A stretch of DNA of 64,000 nucleotides, taken from the NCBI RefSeq assembly GCF_022808775.1, contig NZ_JAKZLA010000001.1:558001-622000 (forward strand), in the 5' to 3' direction. A program made the translations under genes and the position numbers. Positions 7,867-17,745 of the stretch are shown here, in pieces (positions within the stretch are counted from its first letter, which is position 1; every line of letters begins with the position of its first letter). This DNA is from Geothrix terrae (lineage in GTDB: Bacteria; Acidobacteriota; Holophagae; Holophagales; Holophagaceae). A model generated the notes under the pieces. The model was not told where the DNA came from, searched no databases, and saw only the letters and a program-made list of their open reading frames with translations.

Positions 7867-8994
7867 ATGTCCGAAGTCGGCTTCTCCAATCCACGTCCCG
7901 CCCAGCTCCGCCGCTTCGGACGGGTGTTCTACCCCGCGGGCCTCCGCATGCAGAAGGCCCTGGCCGCCCATGTGAGCCAGCCGGGAAATCCCGACCAGCT
8001 CGTGCTTCTGGAACACGATCCCGTCTTCACGCTGGGCAGAAACGCCACGCCAGCCGACATCCACATGAGCGACGATTTCCTGACCGCCCAGGGTGTGAGC
8101 GTCCACCGCACCGATCGGGGCGGCGAGGTCACCTACCATGGTCCCGGCCAGATCGTGGCCTACCCCATCTGCAACCTCCGGGGCGGCCGCGAGGACGTGG
8201 GCCGCCTGGTGCGCGGGCTGGAGGAGGCCATGATCCGCACCGCGGCGGACTTCGGCGTGGTGGCGGACCGGCTCAAGGGCGCACCTGGCATCTGGGTGGA
8301 GACCCCGCGGGGCCTCGAGAAGCTGGGCGCCATCGGCCTCCACCTGAGCCGCTGGATCACCACTCACGGCATCGCCTTCAACGTGCGCCCCAACCTGGAC
8401 CACTTCCGCTGGATCACGCCCTGCGGCTTCACCGACAAGGGCGTCTGCAGCCTCCAGTCGCTGCTGGGCGAGGACGCGCCCACCTGGGAGGTCGCGGCGG
8501 ACCGCCTCCAGGGCCACCTCCTCACCTTCCTCGCCATGGACCTGCAGCCGGTCCGCGAACCCAGCCGCAGCGTCTCCGCCATGACCTGGCGCCGCGGCGC
8601 GGCGGGCCCCGAGATCCTGATGATGCTCCGCGTCCCGGCGCACGGGCTCTGGTGGCAGAGTGTCACCGGCATGATGGAGCCTGGCGAGACGCCCGAGCAG
8701 ACCGCCCACCGGGAGCTGATGGAGGAGACGGGCCTCACCGGCACGCTGCGCCCTTTGGGCCTCTCCCACAGCTTCTGGGTGGACCCCGCCATCGTGCGCT
8801 TTCCGGATGCGGAGCCCAGGTTCAACACGGAGACCTGCTTCTCCATGGAGGTGTCCGCCGAAACCCCCGTCCGCCTGGAACCCCTGGAGCACAGCGAGTT
8901 CAAGTGGTGCGCGCCCGATGAGGCCCTGGAACTCATGAAGTGGGAGGGCTCCAAGGCCGCGCTGGGGCTTCTGAGGAAGACCCTCGGCTGCTGA
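7867..8994 (+). CDS. lipB: LipB octanoyltransferase fused to a NudB-like Nudix hydrolase, 375 aa
   Basis: Residues 1-225 are a complete lipoyl(octanoyl) transferase, which moves octanoate from acyl-carrier protein to lipoyl domains. Visible are RGGEVTYHGPGQ (84-95) and the catalytic pair K152 (KLGAIG) and C186 (ITPCG). Residues 240-375 are a Nudix hydrolase with a perfect Nudix box (G268 to L290: GMMEPGE, then RELMEETGL). Its flanks (LWWQSVTG, FNTETCFSM, LEPLEHSEFKW) resemble dihydroneopterin-triphosphate pyrophosphatase NudB of folate synthesis. No stop or frameshift separates the halves. ATG 7867 matches the usual LipB N-terminus; the longer open frame overlaps the divergent kinase gene. 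The Nudix substrate is inferred from resemblance only. Confidence 0.9.
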   Translation: MSEVGFSNPRPAQLRRFGRVFYPAGLRMQKALAAHVSQPGNPDQLVLLEHDPVFTLGRNATPADIHMSDDFLTAQGVSVHRTDRGGEVTYHGPGQIVAYPICNLRGGREDVGRLVRGLEEAMIRTAADFGVVADRLKGAPGIWVETPRGLEKLGAIGLHLSRWITTHGIAFNVRPNLDHFRWITPCGFTDKGVCSLQSLLGEDAPTWEVAADRLQGHLLTFLAMDLQPVREPSRSVSAMTWRRGAAGPEILMMLRVPAHGLWWQSVTGMMEPGETPEQTAHRELMEETGLTGTLRPLGLSHSFWVDPAIVRFPDAEPRFNTETCFSMEVSAETPVRLEPLEHSEFKWCAPDEALELMKWEGSKAALGLLRKTLGC

Positions 8995-9175
8995 ACGGAT
9001 CCCGTTTCGGGAAGGAAGCGGCCTCCTGCGGCCGTCCACCGCATCCCCCTCCCGGAAAGCTGGAGGTTCCCCAAGCCCGGGCATGGGCGGTCTGTGATTC
9101 CACCGCCCGTAGGGCGCGGCGCCAAGGGCACCCGTTCCTGCCTTGCTAACCTGGGATGTTCAACCGGAGCCTCCC

Positions 9176-10315
9176 ATGTTCCCCCAGTTCACCGAGGACC
9201 AGACCGCCATCCGCGACGCCGCGCGGGACTTCGCGATGTCCGAGATCGAACCCGGAGCTTCGGCGCGGGACGCCAGCGGCGAGTTCCCCGGTGACATCGT
9301 GAAGCAGCTCGGGGAGATGGGCTTCATGGGCATGACCGTGCCCGAGGCCTACGGCGGCGCCGGCGTGGACTTCCTCAGCTACATCCTGGCCCTGGAGCAG
9401 GTGGCCTACGCCGACGCCTCCGTGGCCGTGACCATGAGCGTGAACAACTCCGTGGCCTGCGGGCCGATCCTGGCCTTCGGCACCGAAGCCCAGAAGCAGA
9501 AGTACCTCAAGCCCATGGCGAACGGCGAGATGATCGGCGGCTTCATGCTCACGGAGCCCGACGCGGGTTCCGACGCCGCGGCCCTCAAGACCCGCGCCAC
9601 CCGGGTGGACGGCGGCTGGAAGCTGAACGGCGCGAAGGCCTGGATCACCAACGGCGGCGTGGGCCGCTACTTCATCACCATGGCGCGCACCGACCCGGAC
9701 AAGGGCAAGAAGGGCATCAGCGCCTTCATCCTCGACGCGGATCAGCCGGGCGTGGTCATGGGTCGGCCCGAGGCCAAGATGGGCCTCCGCTCCAGCAAGA
9801 CCGTGATGGTGGCCCTGGAAGACGCCTTCGTGTCCGAGGACGCCATGCTGGGCAAGCCCGGCGATGGCCTGAAGGTGGCCTTCGGGGGCCTCGACGGCGG
9901 GCGCGTGGGCATCGCGGCCCAGGCCCTGGGCATCGCCCAGCGGGCCATGGACGAGAGCGTGGCCTACGCCAAGGCCCGCATGTCCTTCGGGAAGCCCATC
10001 GGCGAGCACCAGATGATCCAGACCTACCTGGCGGAGATGGAGGCGCGCCTCCAGGCCGCCCGCCTGCTGGTCTACCGTGCCGCCGCCCTCAAGGGGGCCG
10101 GCAAGCCCTGCACCGTGGAGGCCGCCACCGCCAAACTCTTCACCACGGAAAGCGCCGTGTGGATCTGTGACCGGGCCGTGCAGATCCATGGTGGCTATGG
10201 GTACTCCCGGGAATACACCGTCGAGCGGCTCTACCGGGATGTCCGTGTGACCACCATCTACGAAGGCACCAGCGAGATCCAGCGCATGGTCATCGCCCGC
10301 GAGATTCTGAAGTAG
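9176..10315 (+). CDS. Acyl-CoA dehydrogenase (short-chain/butyryl-CoA type)
   Basis: This 379-residue flavoprotein oxidises acyl-CoA to trans-2-enoyl-CoA, passing electrons to ETF. It has FTEDQTAIRDAARDFA at the N-terminus, MLTEPDAGSDAAALKT near 120-140, the FAD-binding IHGGYGYSREY near 338-348 and catalytic E363 in IYEGTSEIQ. The length and sequence fit short-chain enzymes such as Bcd. The start is ATG 9176, seven bases after GGAG; this leader (GGAGCCTCCCATG) is identical to that of the enoyl-CoA hydratase gene at 13034. Together with that gene and hbd it supplies a beta-oxidation or butyryl-CoA route, although the three are not in one operon. Confidence 0.95.
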   Translation: MFPQFTEDQTAIRDAARDFAMSEIEPGASARDASGEFPGDIVKQLGEMGFMGMTVPEAYGGAGVDFLSYILALEQVAYADASVAVTMSVNNSVACGPILAFGTEAQKQKYLKPMANGEMIGGFMLTEPDAGSDAAALKTRATRVDGGWKLNGAKAWITNGGVGRYFITMARTDPDKGKKGISAFILDADQPGVVMGRPEAKMGLRSSKTVMVALEDAFVSEDAMLGKPGDGLKVAFGGLDGGRVGIAAQALGIAQRAMDESVAYAKARMSFGKPIGEHQMIQTYLAEMEARLQAARLLVYRAAALKGAGKPCTVEAATAKLFTTESAVWICDRAVQIHGGYGYSREYTVERLYRDVRVTTIYEGTSEIQRMVIAREILK

Positions 10316-10466
10316 GCGATCTTTTCAACGCACGATGAAATAACACTTGCCCTCATCTTGCGAGGGAGGCATCCTGCTTGTGCGGGGCTACCTAAACGGG
10401 CCTGCAGGCTGGTCCGTAGGCACCTTGTCCCCGTGGCGGCTCTTTTTGTTCCTCTAAGGAGTGGTG

Positions 10467-11984
10467 ATGACGCGTCCCCTGATCCTCCCGGCCCTGTTGG
10501 TGGCCTTCTCCCTGGTGGCGCAAGAAGCTCCCAAGGCGGATGCGGGCGCGCCCGCCGCCGCGAAGCTGACCCTTCAGGCCGCCATCGAGACCTCCCTGAA
10601 GAACAACCTGCAGGTGCAGATCGCCGTCGAGACGCGCGACTTCACGCGAGCTGGCCTGATGATCGAGCAGGGCGCCTTCGACTGGAACCTCACCAGCGGC
10701 CTGAGCGTGAGCAAGACTCAGGACGGCTTCCGCTATCCCAACGGAGACGGCACTTTCGGAACCCTGGAGGGCACGGCGTTCAACCGGAGCCTGACCGTGG
10801 GGTCCACCAAGGCCTTCGGCTGGGGCGGCAACCTGAGCCTCAGCTACGCGCCTCTGTACAGCTTCCACACCGGCAGCCTCTACACCGGCTCCACGACCAA
10901 TCCCTACGACGGAAGCTTCTCGGCCACCTACTCCCAGAGCCTGCTCCGCAACTTCGGGCGCGCGACCACCGAGAGCCGCCTGATCGTGGCGCGCAAGAGC
11001 GCCCAGGCCGCGGATCTCAATTTCCAGCTCTCCATCATCAGCCTGGTGGCCAGCACCGAGTCCCTCTACTGGGACGTGGTCTTCGCCCAGCGCAATCTGG
11101 AGAACAAGCAGCAGGCCCTGGCCCTGGCCCAGAAGCAGCTCAACGAAAACCAGATCCGCGTGCAGGTGGGCACCCTGGCCCCGATCGAGGTGACCTCCTC
11201 CGAAGCCTCGGTCGCCCAGGCCCAGCAGGACATCATCTCGGCCGAAGCCCAGCTTCTTAATGCCAAGGACGCCTTGATCCGCGCGCTCTATCCCTCCTCC
11301 GAGCGCCCCCTGAACCTGGAACCGGCCGATGCCCCCAGCATCAAACCCCTGGAGCTGAATGAGGCCGCGGCCGAGAAGCAGGCCCTGGCCAACCGCATCG
11401 AACTCAGGACCGCCCGCCTCGACCTGGAATCCAAGCAGGCCCTGGAGACCGCGGCCAACAACCGCATCCTGCCCCAGCTGGACGCCTTCGCCACTTACAC
11501 CGGCAACGCCGCCTCCCAGATCCCGTCGGAAGGCCTGGCCGCGGTCAACAAGGACCTCACGAAGGGCACCTACCCCGGCTACACGGTGGGCCTCCAGTTC
11601 TCCATGCCCATCCAGAACCGGGCAGCCCGGGGCAATCAGGCCCAGGCCCGCGCCAACCGGCGCCAGAGCGAGCTGACCCTCCGCGACCTGGAGCTGGGCA
11701 TCACGCTTGAAGTGCGCCAGGCCTTCCGCAACCTGGACGCCTCCGGCAAGGGCGTGGTGGCCGCCGAGAAGACGCGCATCTTCCGAGAAAAGGACCTCGA
11801 GGCCGAGCAGAAGAAGTTCGAGAACGGCATGAGCACAAACTTCCTCGTGCTCTCCAAGCTCAACGACCTGAACACCGCCAAGGGCAATGAGCTGCAGGCC
11901 CAGATCACCTACGCCAAGGCCGTGACCGCCCTGGAGAAGGCCCTGGGCCATCTGCTGGAAGCGCGGAAGCTTGAGGTGAAATAA
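10467..11984 (+). CDS. TolC-family outer-membrane efflux protein, 505 aa
   Basis: A signal peptide (TRPLILPALLVAFSLVAQ) is followed by two repeats of the outer-membrane efflux protein fold: long coiled helices (NLENKQQALALAQKQLNENQ; TARLDLESKQALETAANN) joined to beta-strand segments. These trimeric channels span the outer membrane and dock with an inner-membrane pump through a periplasmic adaptor. No adaptor or pump gene is adjacent, so the partner is elsewhere. AAGGAG (10456-10461) lies 5 bp before ATG 10467, which decides the start over the in-frame GTGs. The substrate cannot be told. Two hairpins follow the gene. Confidence 0.9.
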   Translation: MTRPLILPALLVAFSLVAQEAPKADAGAPAAAKLTLQAAIETSLKNNLQVQIAVETRDFTRAGLMIEQGAFDWNLTSGLSVSKTQDGFRYPNGDGTFGTLEGTAFNRSLTVGSTKAFGWGGNLSLSYAPLYSFHTGSLYTGSTTNPYDGSFSATYSQSLLRNFGRATTESRLIVARKSAQAADLNFQLSIISLVASTESLYWDVVFAQRNLENKQQALALAQKQLNENQIRVQVGTLAPIEVTSSEASVAQAQQDIISAEAQLLNAKDALIRALYPSSERPLNLEPADAPSIKPLELNEAAAEKQALANRIELRTARLDLESKQALETAANNRILPQLDAFATYTGNAASQIPSEGLAAVNKDLTKGTYPGYTVGLQFSMPIQNRAARGNQAQARANRRQSELTLRDLELGITLEVRQAFRNLDASGKGVVAAEKTRIFREKDLEAEQKKFENGMSTNFLVLSKLNDLNTAKGNELQAQITYAKAVTALEKALGHLLEARKLEVK

Positions 11985-12000
11985 TCCTGCCCGGGGGCCC

Positions 12001-12024
12001 CCTTGCAGCACATGCGCTGCAAGG
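12001..12024. other. Perfect hairpin downstream of the tolC-like gene
   Basis: CCTTGCAGC (12001-12009) pairs perfectly with GCTGCAAGG (12016-12024) around a 6-nt loop. There is no T-tract, so it is more likely an RNA stability or processing element than a terminator; the real terminator lies 40 bp further on. Confidence 0.4.
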
Positions 12025-12063
12025 ATCTAAGGGCGCACTGCGCGCACACCCCCGGACCCTCGC

Positions 12064-12092
12064 GAAGAAGCCCGGCAAAGCCGGGCTTCTTC
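12064..12092. terminator. Bidirectional terminator between tolC-like gene and nadC
   Basis: A perfect 13-bp stem (12064-12076 / 12080-12092) with loop AAA; the outer arms are GAAGAAG / CTTCTTC, followed by TTG. It serves two convergent genes. Confidence 0.9.
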
Positions 12093-12126
12093 TTGTCCCT
12101 TGTTTCCGAGGGGTGGAGGCTGCTGC

Positions 12127-12975
12127 TCAGTCCATCCGCAGGCTGAGGTCCACGGCCGGAGCGCTGTGGGTGAGCGCCCCCACGCTGAGGAAGTCCACGC
12201 CGGTCTCCGCGACGAGGCGGGCCCGCTCCAGGGTGATGTTTCCGCTGGCCTCCAGGAAGATCCGCCGGCCGCTGCGGTCCCGCAGGGCCACCGCCTCGCG
12301 CATCTGGTCGGTGGGCATGTTGTCCAGCAGCACGCCGTCCACGTCCGGCAGGTCCAGGCACGCCTTGAGCTGCCCCAGGTTCTCGACCTCCACTTCGATC
12401 TTCAACAGGTTCGGGGCCGCCCGGCGGGCGGCCTCCACGGCGGCGCGGACCCCGCCGGCCGCGGCCAGGTGGTTCTCCTTCAGGAGCACACCGTCACCCA
12501 GGGTCAGCCGGAGGTTCACGCCCCCGCCGCAGCGCACGGCGTACTTCTCGAGCAGCTTGAGGCCGGGCGTGGTCTTGCGGGTATCGAGGATGCGCGCGCC
12601 GGTGCCTTCCACCGCTTCCACGAACTTCCGGGTGAGGGTCGCCGTGCCGGACAGCCGCTGGAGGAGGTTCAGCATCACCCGCTCCGCCAGGAGGATGCCG
12701 TGGCTGGAACCGCGCAGACGCATCACCTCGGTGCCCGGGCCGACCCGCTGGCCGTCGTTTCGTGCCAGATCCGCGTTGAGGTTCGGACAGGTGAGCCGGA
12801 AGGTCTCCACCGCCATGGGAAGTCCCGCCAGCACCAGGTCGCCCTTGGCCACCACCCGGGCGGTCATGGGCCGGTCGGGCACGGCAGCCGTGGTCCAGTC
12901 CTGGGTGCCCCAGTCCTCCCGCAGGAAGGCGCGCAGCTGGTCGCGGTAGGCTTCGGGGTGCGGGGGATGGAACAT
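12127..12975 (-). CDS. nadC: Nicotinate-nucleotide pyrophosphorylase (quinolinate phosphoribosyltransferase)
   Basis: This enzyme converts quinolinate and PRPP to nicotinate mononucleotide, CO2 and PPi in de novo NAD synthesis. Family motifs in order are LREDWGTQDWTT near the N-terminus, ERVMLNLLQRLSGTAT (98-113), ILDTRKTTPGLK (129-140), KYAVRCGGGVNLR (144-156), LLKENHL, KIEVEVENLGQ and VLLDNM, ending with the LEASGNI strand and VGALTHS. Active-site arginines, lysines and the acidic residues of EVE and LLDN are all present. The length (282 aa) is standard. nadA and nadB are not in the window. GGAG precedes the start codon. Confidence 0.96.
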   Translation of the reverse strand: MFHPPHPEAYRDQLRAFLREDWGTQDWTTAAVPDRPMTARVVAKGDLVLAGLPMAVETFRLTCPNLNADLARNDGQRVGPGTEVMRLRGSSHGILLAERVMLNLLQRLSGTATLTRKFVEAVEGTGARILDTRKTTPGLKLLEKYAVRCGGGVNLRLTLGDGVLLKENHLAAAGGVRAAVEAARRAAPNLLKIEVEVENLGQLKACLDLPDVDGVLLDNMPTDQMREAVALRDRSGRRIFLEASGNITLERARLVAETGVDFLSVGALTHSAPAVDLSLRMD

Positions 12976-13033
12976 CGGTCACTCCGGCCCCAGCTTACAA
13001 TGCTCGACACCGATCCCAAACCAGGAGCCTCCC

Positions 13034-13810
<777 letters not shown>

Positions 13811-13815
13811 TCTTT

Positions 13816-13867
13816 TTTTCACCGCAGAAAAGCGGGGCCGGGTGGCCCCGCTTTTCTGCGGTGAAAA
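13816..13867. terminator. Bidirectional terminator with 24-bp perfect stem
   Basis: Arms 13816-13839 and 13844-13867 are perfectly complementary over 24 bp around a GGGT loop, with TTTT and AAAA at the outer ends. It sits between the crotonase gene and the convergent beta-propeller gene, whose stop codon is 3 bp away. Confidence 0.92.
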
Positions 13868-13870
13868 CGG

Positions 13871-16003
13871 TTAACGCTTGGCGCCCACCGCGCCAAGCGT
13901 GACCGCGGCTGTCTGCTCGTTGTTGTTCTGGTCCGCGACCTTCACGAGGACGCGGTCGCCGCGGACGGCATCCCGGGGCACAACCACGTCGAAACGCTCG
14001 TCTTTCTGGTCGAAGACCCGGTCCTCCGGCACGATCTGCAGCCAATGCTCCCCATCGGCGCTGACGGCGGCCTCCTTCAGGGTGGAGGTCTCGTCCCGGG
14101 CCACGAAGCGGATCCGGACGCCCTCACCCTCGGGCGTGGCGCTCAGCTCGGAGATGGTGGGCGGTGTGTGGTCGATGATGAAGGGGGCAGTCCGCCAGAG
14201 GCTGGTGAGGGCGACGTTGAAGGCTGCCGTCGGCGCGTCCGAAGCGGTCACTTCGAGGCGGTACCGGCCATCGGGCACGGGCAGGGTGTCGAAGCTGAAG
14301 AACTTCTCTTTCCAGGCCTTTTCCAGAAGGATCGGCGCGCCCCGCTCGGGCACGAGCCGGATGGCGAACTGGAGGGTGTCGGCGTTGGGGTCGTTCACGC
14401 GGAACACGAAGCTCTGGGCGCCGCGGCGGAAGCTGCGCTTCTCGGCGCCCATGTAGCCCATGGCTGGGATGAGCTTCTGCGTCTCCAGGGGCACCCGTTC
14501 AATGCCGATGTCATCCGGGGGCGCCGTGCGCGTGATGACCAGGCCTGGCGGCATCGTGTCCACGCCCTCCCAGATCGGGGCCAGGTTCCGGTGGGCCCAG
14601 TGGACGGTCACGGTCTCCACCACCGGGGTGGCGCCGCCCCGGGTGCTGCTGAGGCGCAGACGGAACTGGGCGAACCGAGAAGACGGCAGGGCCGGACGCT
14701 CGCCGCTGCGCAGGGGGGGCGTCCAGGGGCTCCAGGTGGCATCCGGCGTCTCCGTGCTCCCCGTGCGGAACTGGAATTCCACGTTGGTGCCCGATGGCGT
14801 GTCGGCATCAAGGTAGGCTCGGCCCCAATCCGCCAGGGGCGCTCCTTTGAGGATCCGGGATTCGACGGTGCCCTCGGTGGCCTGGGCTTCGGACAGCAGG
14901 TGCAGCTCGGCGGGGTTCGAGCCCACCACGAGAAGATCCCCGCCGGAGGGCAGGAAGGCCGTGGCCTGCGCCGTGCCCAGCTCCTGCACCACGGCGAAGG
15001 GATCCGTATCGCGCACCTTGCCGAGGGGCAGAGAGAAGAGGCGGGAACGGTTGCCCGTGCCCACCAGCAGCTGGCCCTTCCATGGGGTCAGGGCGTAGAC
15101 CTGGCTCTGGGCGCTCTGCCACAGGGTCTCGGGCACCCGATCGCGGTCCAGGCGGATGACGGCCGACCGCGTGGCCGCCGCGGTATCCGCCTGGAGATAG
15201 CCTTCGCGCCGTTCCAATTGGCCAGTGCTGAACTTCGGCGTGAGCCCATTGTCCGCGCCGACGTAGAGCTGCCCATCGGCCACGGCCAGGGCGCGCACCT
15301 CTTCAAAGGGTGTATCCATCAGCGTCTCGAGGCGATCACCCTGGCGGCTGTAGCGGAGCACCAGACCTCGGCCATGGCTGCCGAGGTACCAGCCTCCCTG
15401 CCCGTCCGGCGTCAGGGCCGTGAACGCCGTCTCGTCCGCCAGTTCCGCCAGGCGGCGGCTCGATCCGCTCCGGGCCTGGACCAGCACGGCGCCCTTCTCG
15501 GAACCACCCGCGGCGATGACAGCATCTCCATCCACCGCCAGGGCCCAGACGATGCGGGCCTCGATGTCCGCGAAAGGCTTCACGTCGCCGGAAGGGGACA
15601 CGCGGAAGAGCTTCCCCTCCCCCGTGGGCGCCACGATCAGATCCTGGCCCAGGCGCGCCAGGGCGAACACGATGCCGCCCTTCACCTGGCCCAGGGGCTT
15701 CACCTGGCCACCGGTGTAGTGGAAGAGCTTGCCGTCCGTGCCCGCGGACAGGTACGCACCCCCAGAACCATCCGGAACGGCTGCCCAGATCACGCCCTCG
15801 GGCAGCTGGCCCACGCGACGCAGGTTCGGCGCCAGGCGCAGCCGGCCGTCGGCCCCGATGCGAACGCCGTGGGTCTCGGACCCCAGCCAGTCGTTGAACC
15901 CGGAGAAGGTGGCCACGGGCTGATCCGCCAGAGCCGCCACGCCCACGACAGCGGAGAGAAGGAAAGTCATCCAGCGCATAGAGCCCTTTCGATTCATGTC
16001 CAT
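13871..16003 (-). CDS. Secreted beta-propeller protein with C-terminal Ig/Fn3-like domains, 710 aa
   Basis: A signal peptide (MRWMTFLLSAVVGVAALA) leads into about 350 residues of short repeated strands with propeller-style turns (GGAYLSAGTDGKLFHY, GGWYLGSHGRGLVLRY, QLLVGTGNRSRLFSL). The C-terminal 300 residues look like beta-sandwich modules (WSPWTPPLRSGE; DHTPPTISELSATPEG; VKVADQNNNEQTA). It is exported to the periplasm or cell surface. I cannot assign a function. The ATG at 16003 overlaps the TGA of the upstream S55-domain gene in a TGATG junction, so the two are translationally coupled and probably work together. Confidence 0.75.
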   Translation of the reverse strand: MDMNRKGSMRWMTFLLSAVVGVAALADQPVATFSGFNDWLGSETHGVRIGADGRLRLAPNLRRVGQLPEGVIWAAVPDGSGGAYLSAGTDGKLFHYTGGQVKPLGQVKGGIVFALARLGQDLIVAPTGEGKLFRVSPSGDVKPFADIEARIVWALAVDGDAVIAAGGSEKGAVLVQARSGSSRRLAELADETAFTALTPDGQGGWYLGSHGRGLVLRYSRQGDRLETLMDTPFEEVRALAVADGQLYVGADNGLTPKFSTGQLERREGYLQADTAAATRSAVIRLDRDRVPETLWQSAQSQVYALTPWKGQLLVGTGNRSRLFSLPLGKVRDTDPFAVVQELGTAQATAFLPSGGDLLVVGSNPAELHLLSEAQATEGTVESRILKGAPLADWGRAYLDADTPSGTNVEFQFRTGSTETPDATWSPWTPPLRSGERPALPSSRFAQFRLRLSSTRGGATPVVETVTVHWAHRNLAPIWEGVDTMPPGLVITRTAPPDDIGIERVPLETQKLIPAMGYMGAEKRSFRRGAQSFVFRVNDPNADTLQFAIRLVPERGAPILLEKAWKEKFFSFDTLPVPDGRYRLEVTASDAPTAAFNVALTSLWRTAPFIIDHTPPTISELSATPEGEGVRIRFVARDETSTLKEAAVSADGEHWLQIVPEDRVFDQKDERFDVVVPRDAVRGDRVLVKVADQNNNEQTAAVTLGAVGAKR

Positions 16004-17745
16004 CACTCGATTTCCACGTCCAGCTGGCTCAGCCCCCGCACCTCGCGGTCGAGCGGCAGGACGGCCCGGCCCACGATCCGCCGCTGGAGCTTGTTGTCGC
16101 TACTGGCCCCGTCGCCGCTGACCAGGGTCGCCACCGTGGGCGGAATGCCCTCGATGCGGCTGCCGCGAAGCCCGGCGCCGGGCTGACTCTGCACCAGCAG
16201 CGCGTAGGCGTGGTTGTTCCGGAGGGCCCCGTTCAGGAGGCGTACCACATCCCCCAGGTTGGCCACCTCGATCATGCGCTCATCCGGATCGGCCGCCATG
16301 AGGCTGAATCCATCGCCGACCATGAGGGTCGCCTTGCCCTTGGCCGCGGAGGAAGGCACCTGGATGTTGAAGGTGGCGGTCTCGCGCACGCCCTGGATGT
16401 TCTGAAGGGTGACCAGCACCGGAAGGATCTCTCCCCGCTTCGCCCGGGCCTTGAGGAGACGGACACCCGCGATGGCCGAGAGATCCAGCCGCTCCTCCGC
16501 CTTGATGGTGAGGGAGATCCCTTCGAACACCGGCTTCTCGAAGGGATTGAGCGTGATGGCCTGGAGCATGGCCCCGACGTACTGGGAGAGGCGCGAGGGG
16601 TTCAGGTCCGCGATGACGTTCTCGATCAGGATCGCCGGGTGCCCGGCCAGCTTGATGTTGCCCTGCATGGACAGGCTCTGGAGCCCGAGGCCCCGGGTGT
16701 GGGCGTCCAGGGTCTGCGCCACGGCCGTGGCCACCAGGGCCGGGGTGGCCACAGGGTGGTCCATCAGTTCGAACCGGAAATTCAGGGTGCGCTTGCCCCC
16801 CAGGTTCAGGCCGATCCGGAGGGGGACCATCCGCGCCTCGGCCCCCAGCAGCCCCGCGACACCGGAGCTGCGGTCCAGCCGCAGGGCGCCGATGGGCGCC
16901 ACGGGCATGGCCATCTTGAAGGAGCTCTGGTAGCTGGCCACGGTGCTCGCCACCGTGGCGGACCAGAGGGGCAGGTCCACGGACCCGAGGTTGAACAGCT
17001 GGTGCCCGAAGAGCAGCACCCGCTTGCCCGAGATATAGGTGATGGTGCCCGCGGCGGCCAGGTCCAGATCGCCCTGCATGAGCGTGACGGCCGCCATGCC
17101 TCCCGGTTCGAGGGGGCTGGCCTCCTCCCGCGCGCCCCCGGATAGGACCGGCGCGGCGGCGAAGGCGACCGGGAACCCGGCCCAGAGGCGCCGGGCTTCG
17201 GGCCCGAGCGCGCTGCCGACGATGGACATGGGCACGGCCTGGGGATCCGGCTCGCCCATCAGCGTCCGGAAATCTAGCATCTGCCCAGAGAGGGCCGCCT
17301 TGAGGACCTTGGGTGGCTCCAGCTTGGGCAGGATCAGGGGCGTGCGGCTGGGCGGGGTTTCCGGGATGTCCCGGAGCTGGTCCAGCATCTCGGCGATGGG
17401 GGTGATGCCGCCGATGGCCTCCTTCTCGAAGAGGATGCCCGTGCTCAGCGCCCCGATGAGTTTCCCGTCGATGTAGCAGGGGCTGCCGCTCATGCCGGCC
17501 AGGATCCCCGTGTCGGTCAGCGGCCCTCCAGAGGCCCTGACCATGATGCGGCTTTTGCCTGGGGCGGCGTTCCGTTGCACCCCCAGCACTTCGAACTCGA
17601 AGCGCTCAATCTTGCCGCCCTGGAACACCGTCCGGCCGTACCCCTTCATGCCCGCCCGGATCTCTGCGACCGGAAGGGTGGCGGGCCCCTGGCCTGCCAG
17701 GGGTACCAGAGAAAAGAGGGCGAAGGCGAGGGCGACCAGTTTCAT
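16003..17745 (-). CDS. Secreted SpoIVB-type (S55) peptidase-domain protein, 580 aa
   Basis: After a signal peptide (KLVALAFALFSLVPLAGQ) comes the S55 signature: GMKGYGRTVFQGG (32-44), a strand FEVLGV, then GILAGMSGSPCYIDGKLIGA (80-99). S86 or S88 in GMSGSP would be the nucleophile. A candidate catalytic histidine, H247 in LLFGHQLFNLG, lies after the serine rather than before it. The region from about 300 to 580 has no recognised domain. In Bacillus the family is known from the sporulation signalling protease SpoIVB; here nothing suggests sporulation. The gene is the first of a coupled pair with the propeller gene. Confidence 0.78.
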   Translation of the reverse strand: MKLVALAFALFSLVPLAGQGPATLPVAEIRAGMKGYGRTVFQGGKIERFEFEVLGVQRNAAPGKSRIMVRASGGPLTDTGILAGMSGSPCYIDGKLIGALSTGILFEKEAIGGITPIAEMLDQLRDIPETPPSRTPLILPKLEPPKVLKAALSGQMLDFRTLMGEPDPQAVPMSIVGSALGPEARRLWAGFPVAFAAAPVLSGGAREEASPLEPGGMAAVTLMQGDLDLAAAGTITYISGKRVLLFGHQLFNLGSVDLPLWSATVASTVASYQSSFKMAMPVAPIGALRLDRSSGVAGLLGAEARMVPLRIGLNLGGKRTLNFRFELMDHPVATPALVATAVAQTLDAHTRGLGLQSLSMQGNIKLAGHPAILIENVIADLNPSRLSQYVGAMLQAITLNPFEKPVFEGISLTIKAEERLDLSAIAGVRLLKARAKRGEILPVLVTLQNIQGVRETATFNIQVPSSAAKGKATLMVGDGFSLMAADPDERMIEVANLGDVVRLLNGALRNNHAYALLVQSQPGAGLRGSRIEGIPPTVATLVSGDGASSDNKLQRRIVGRAVLPLDREVRGLSQLDVEIE

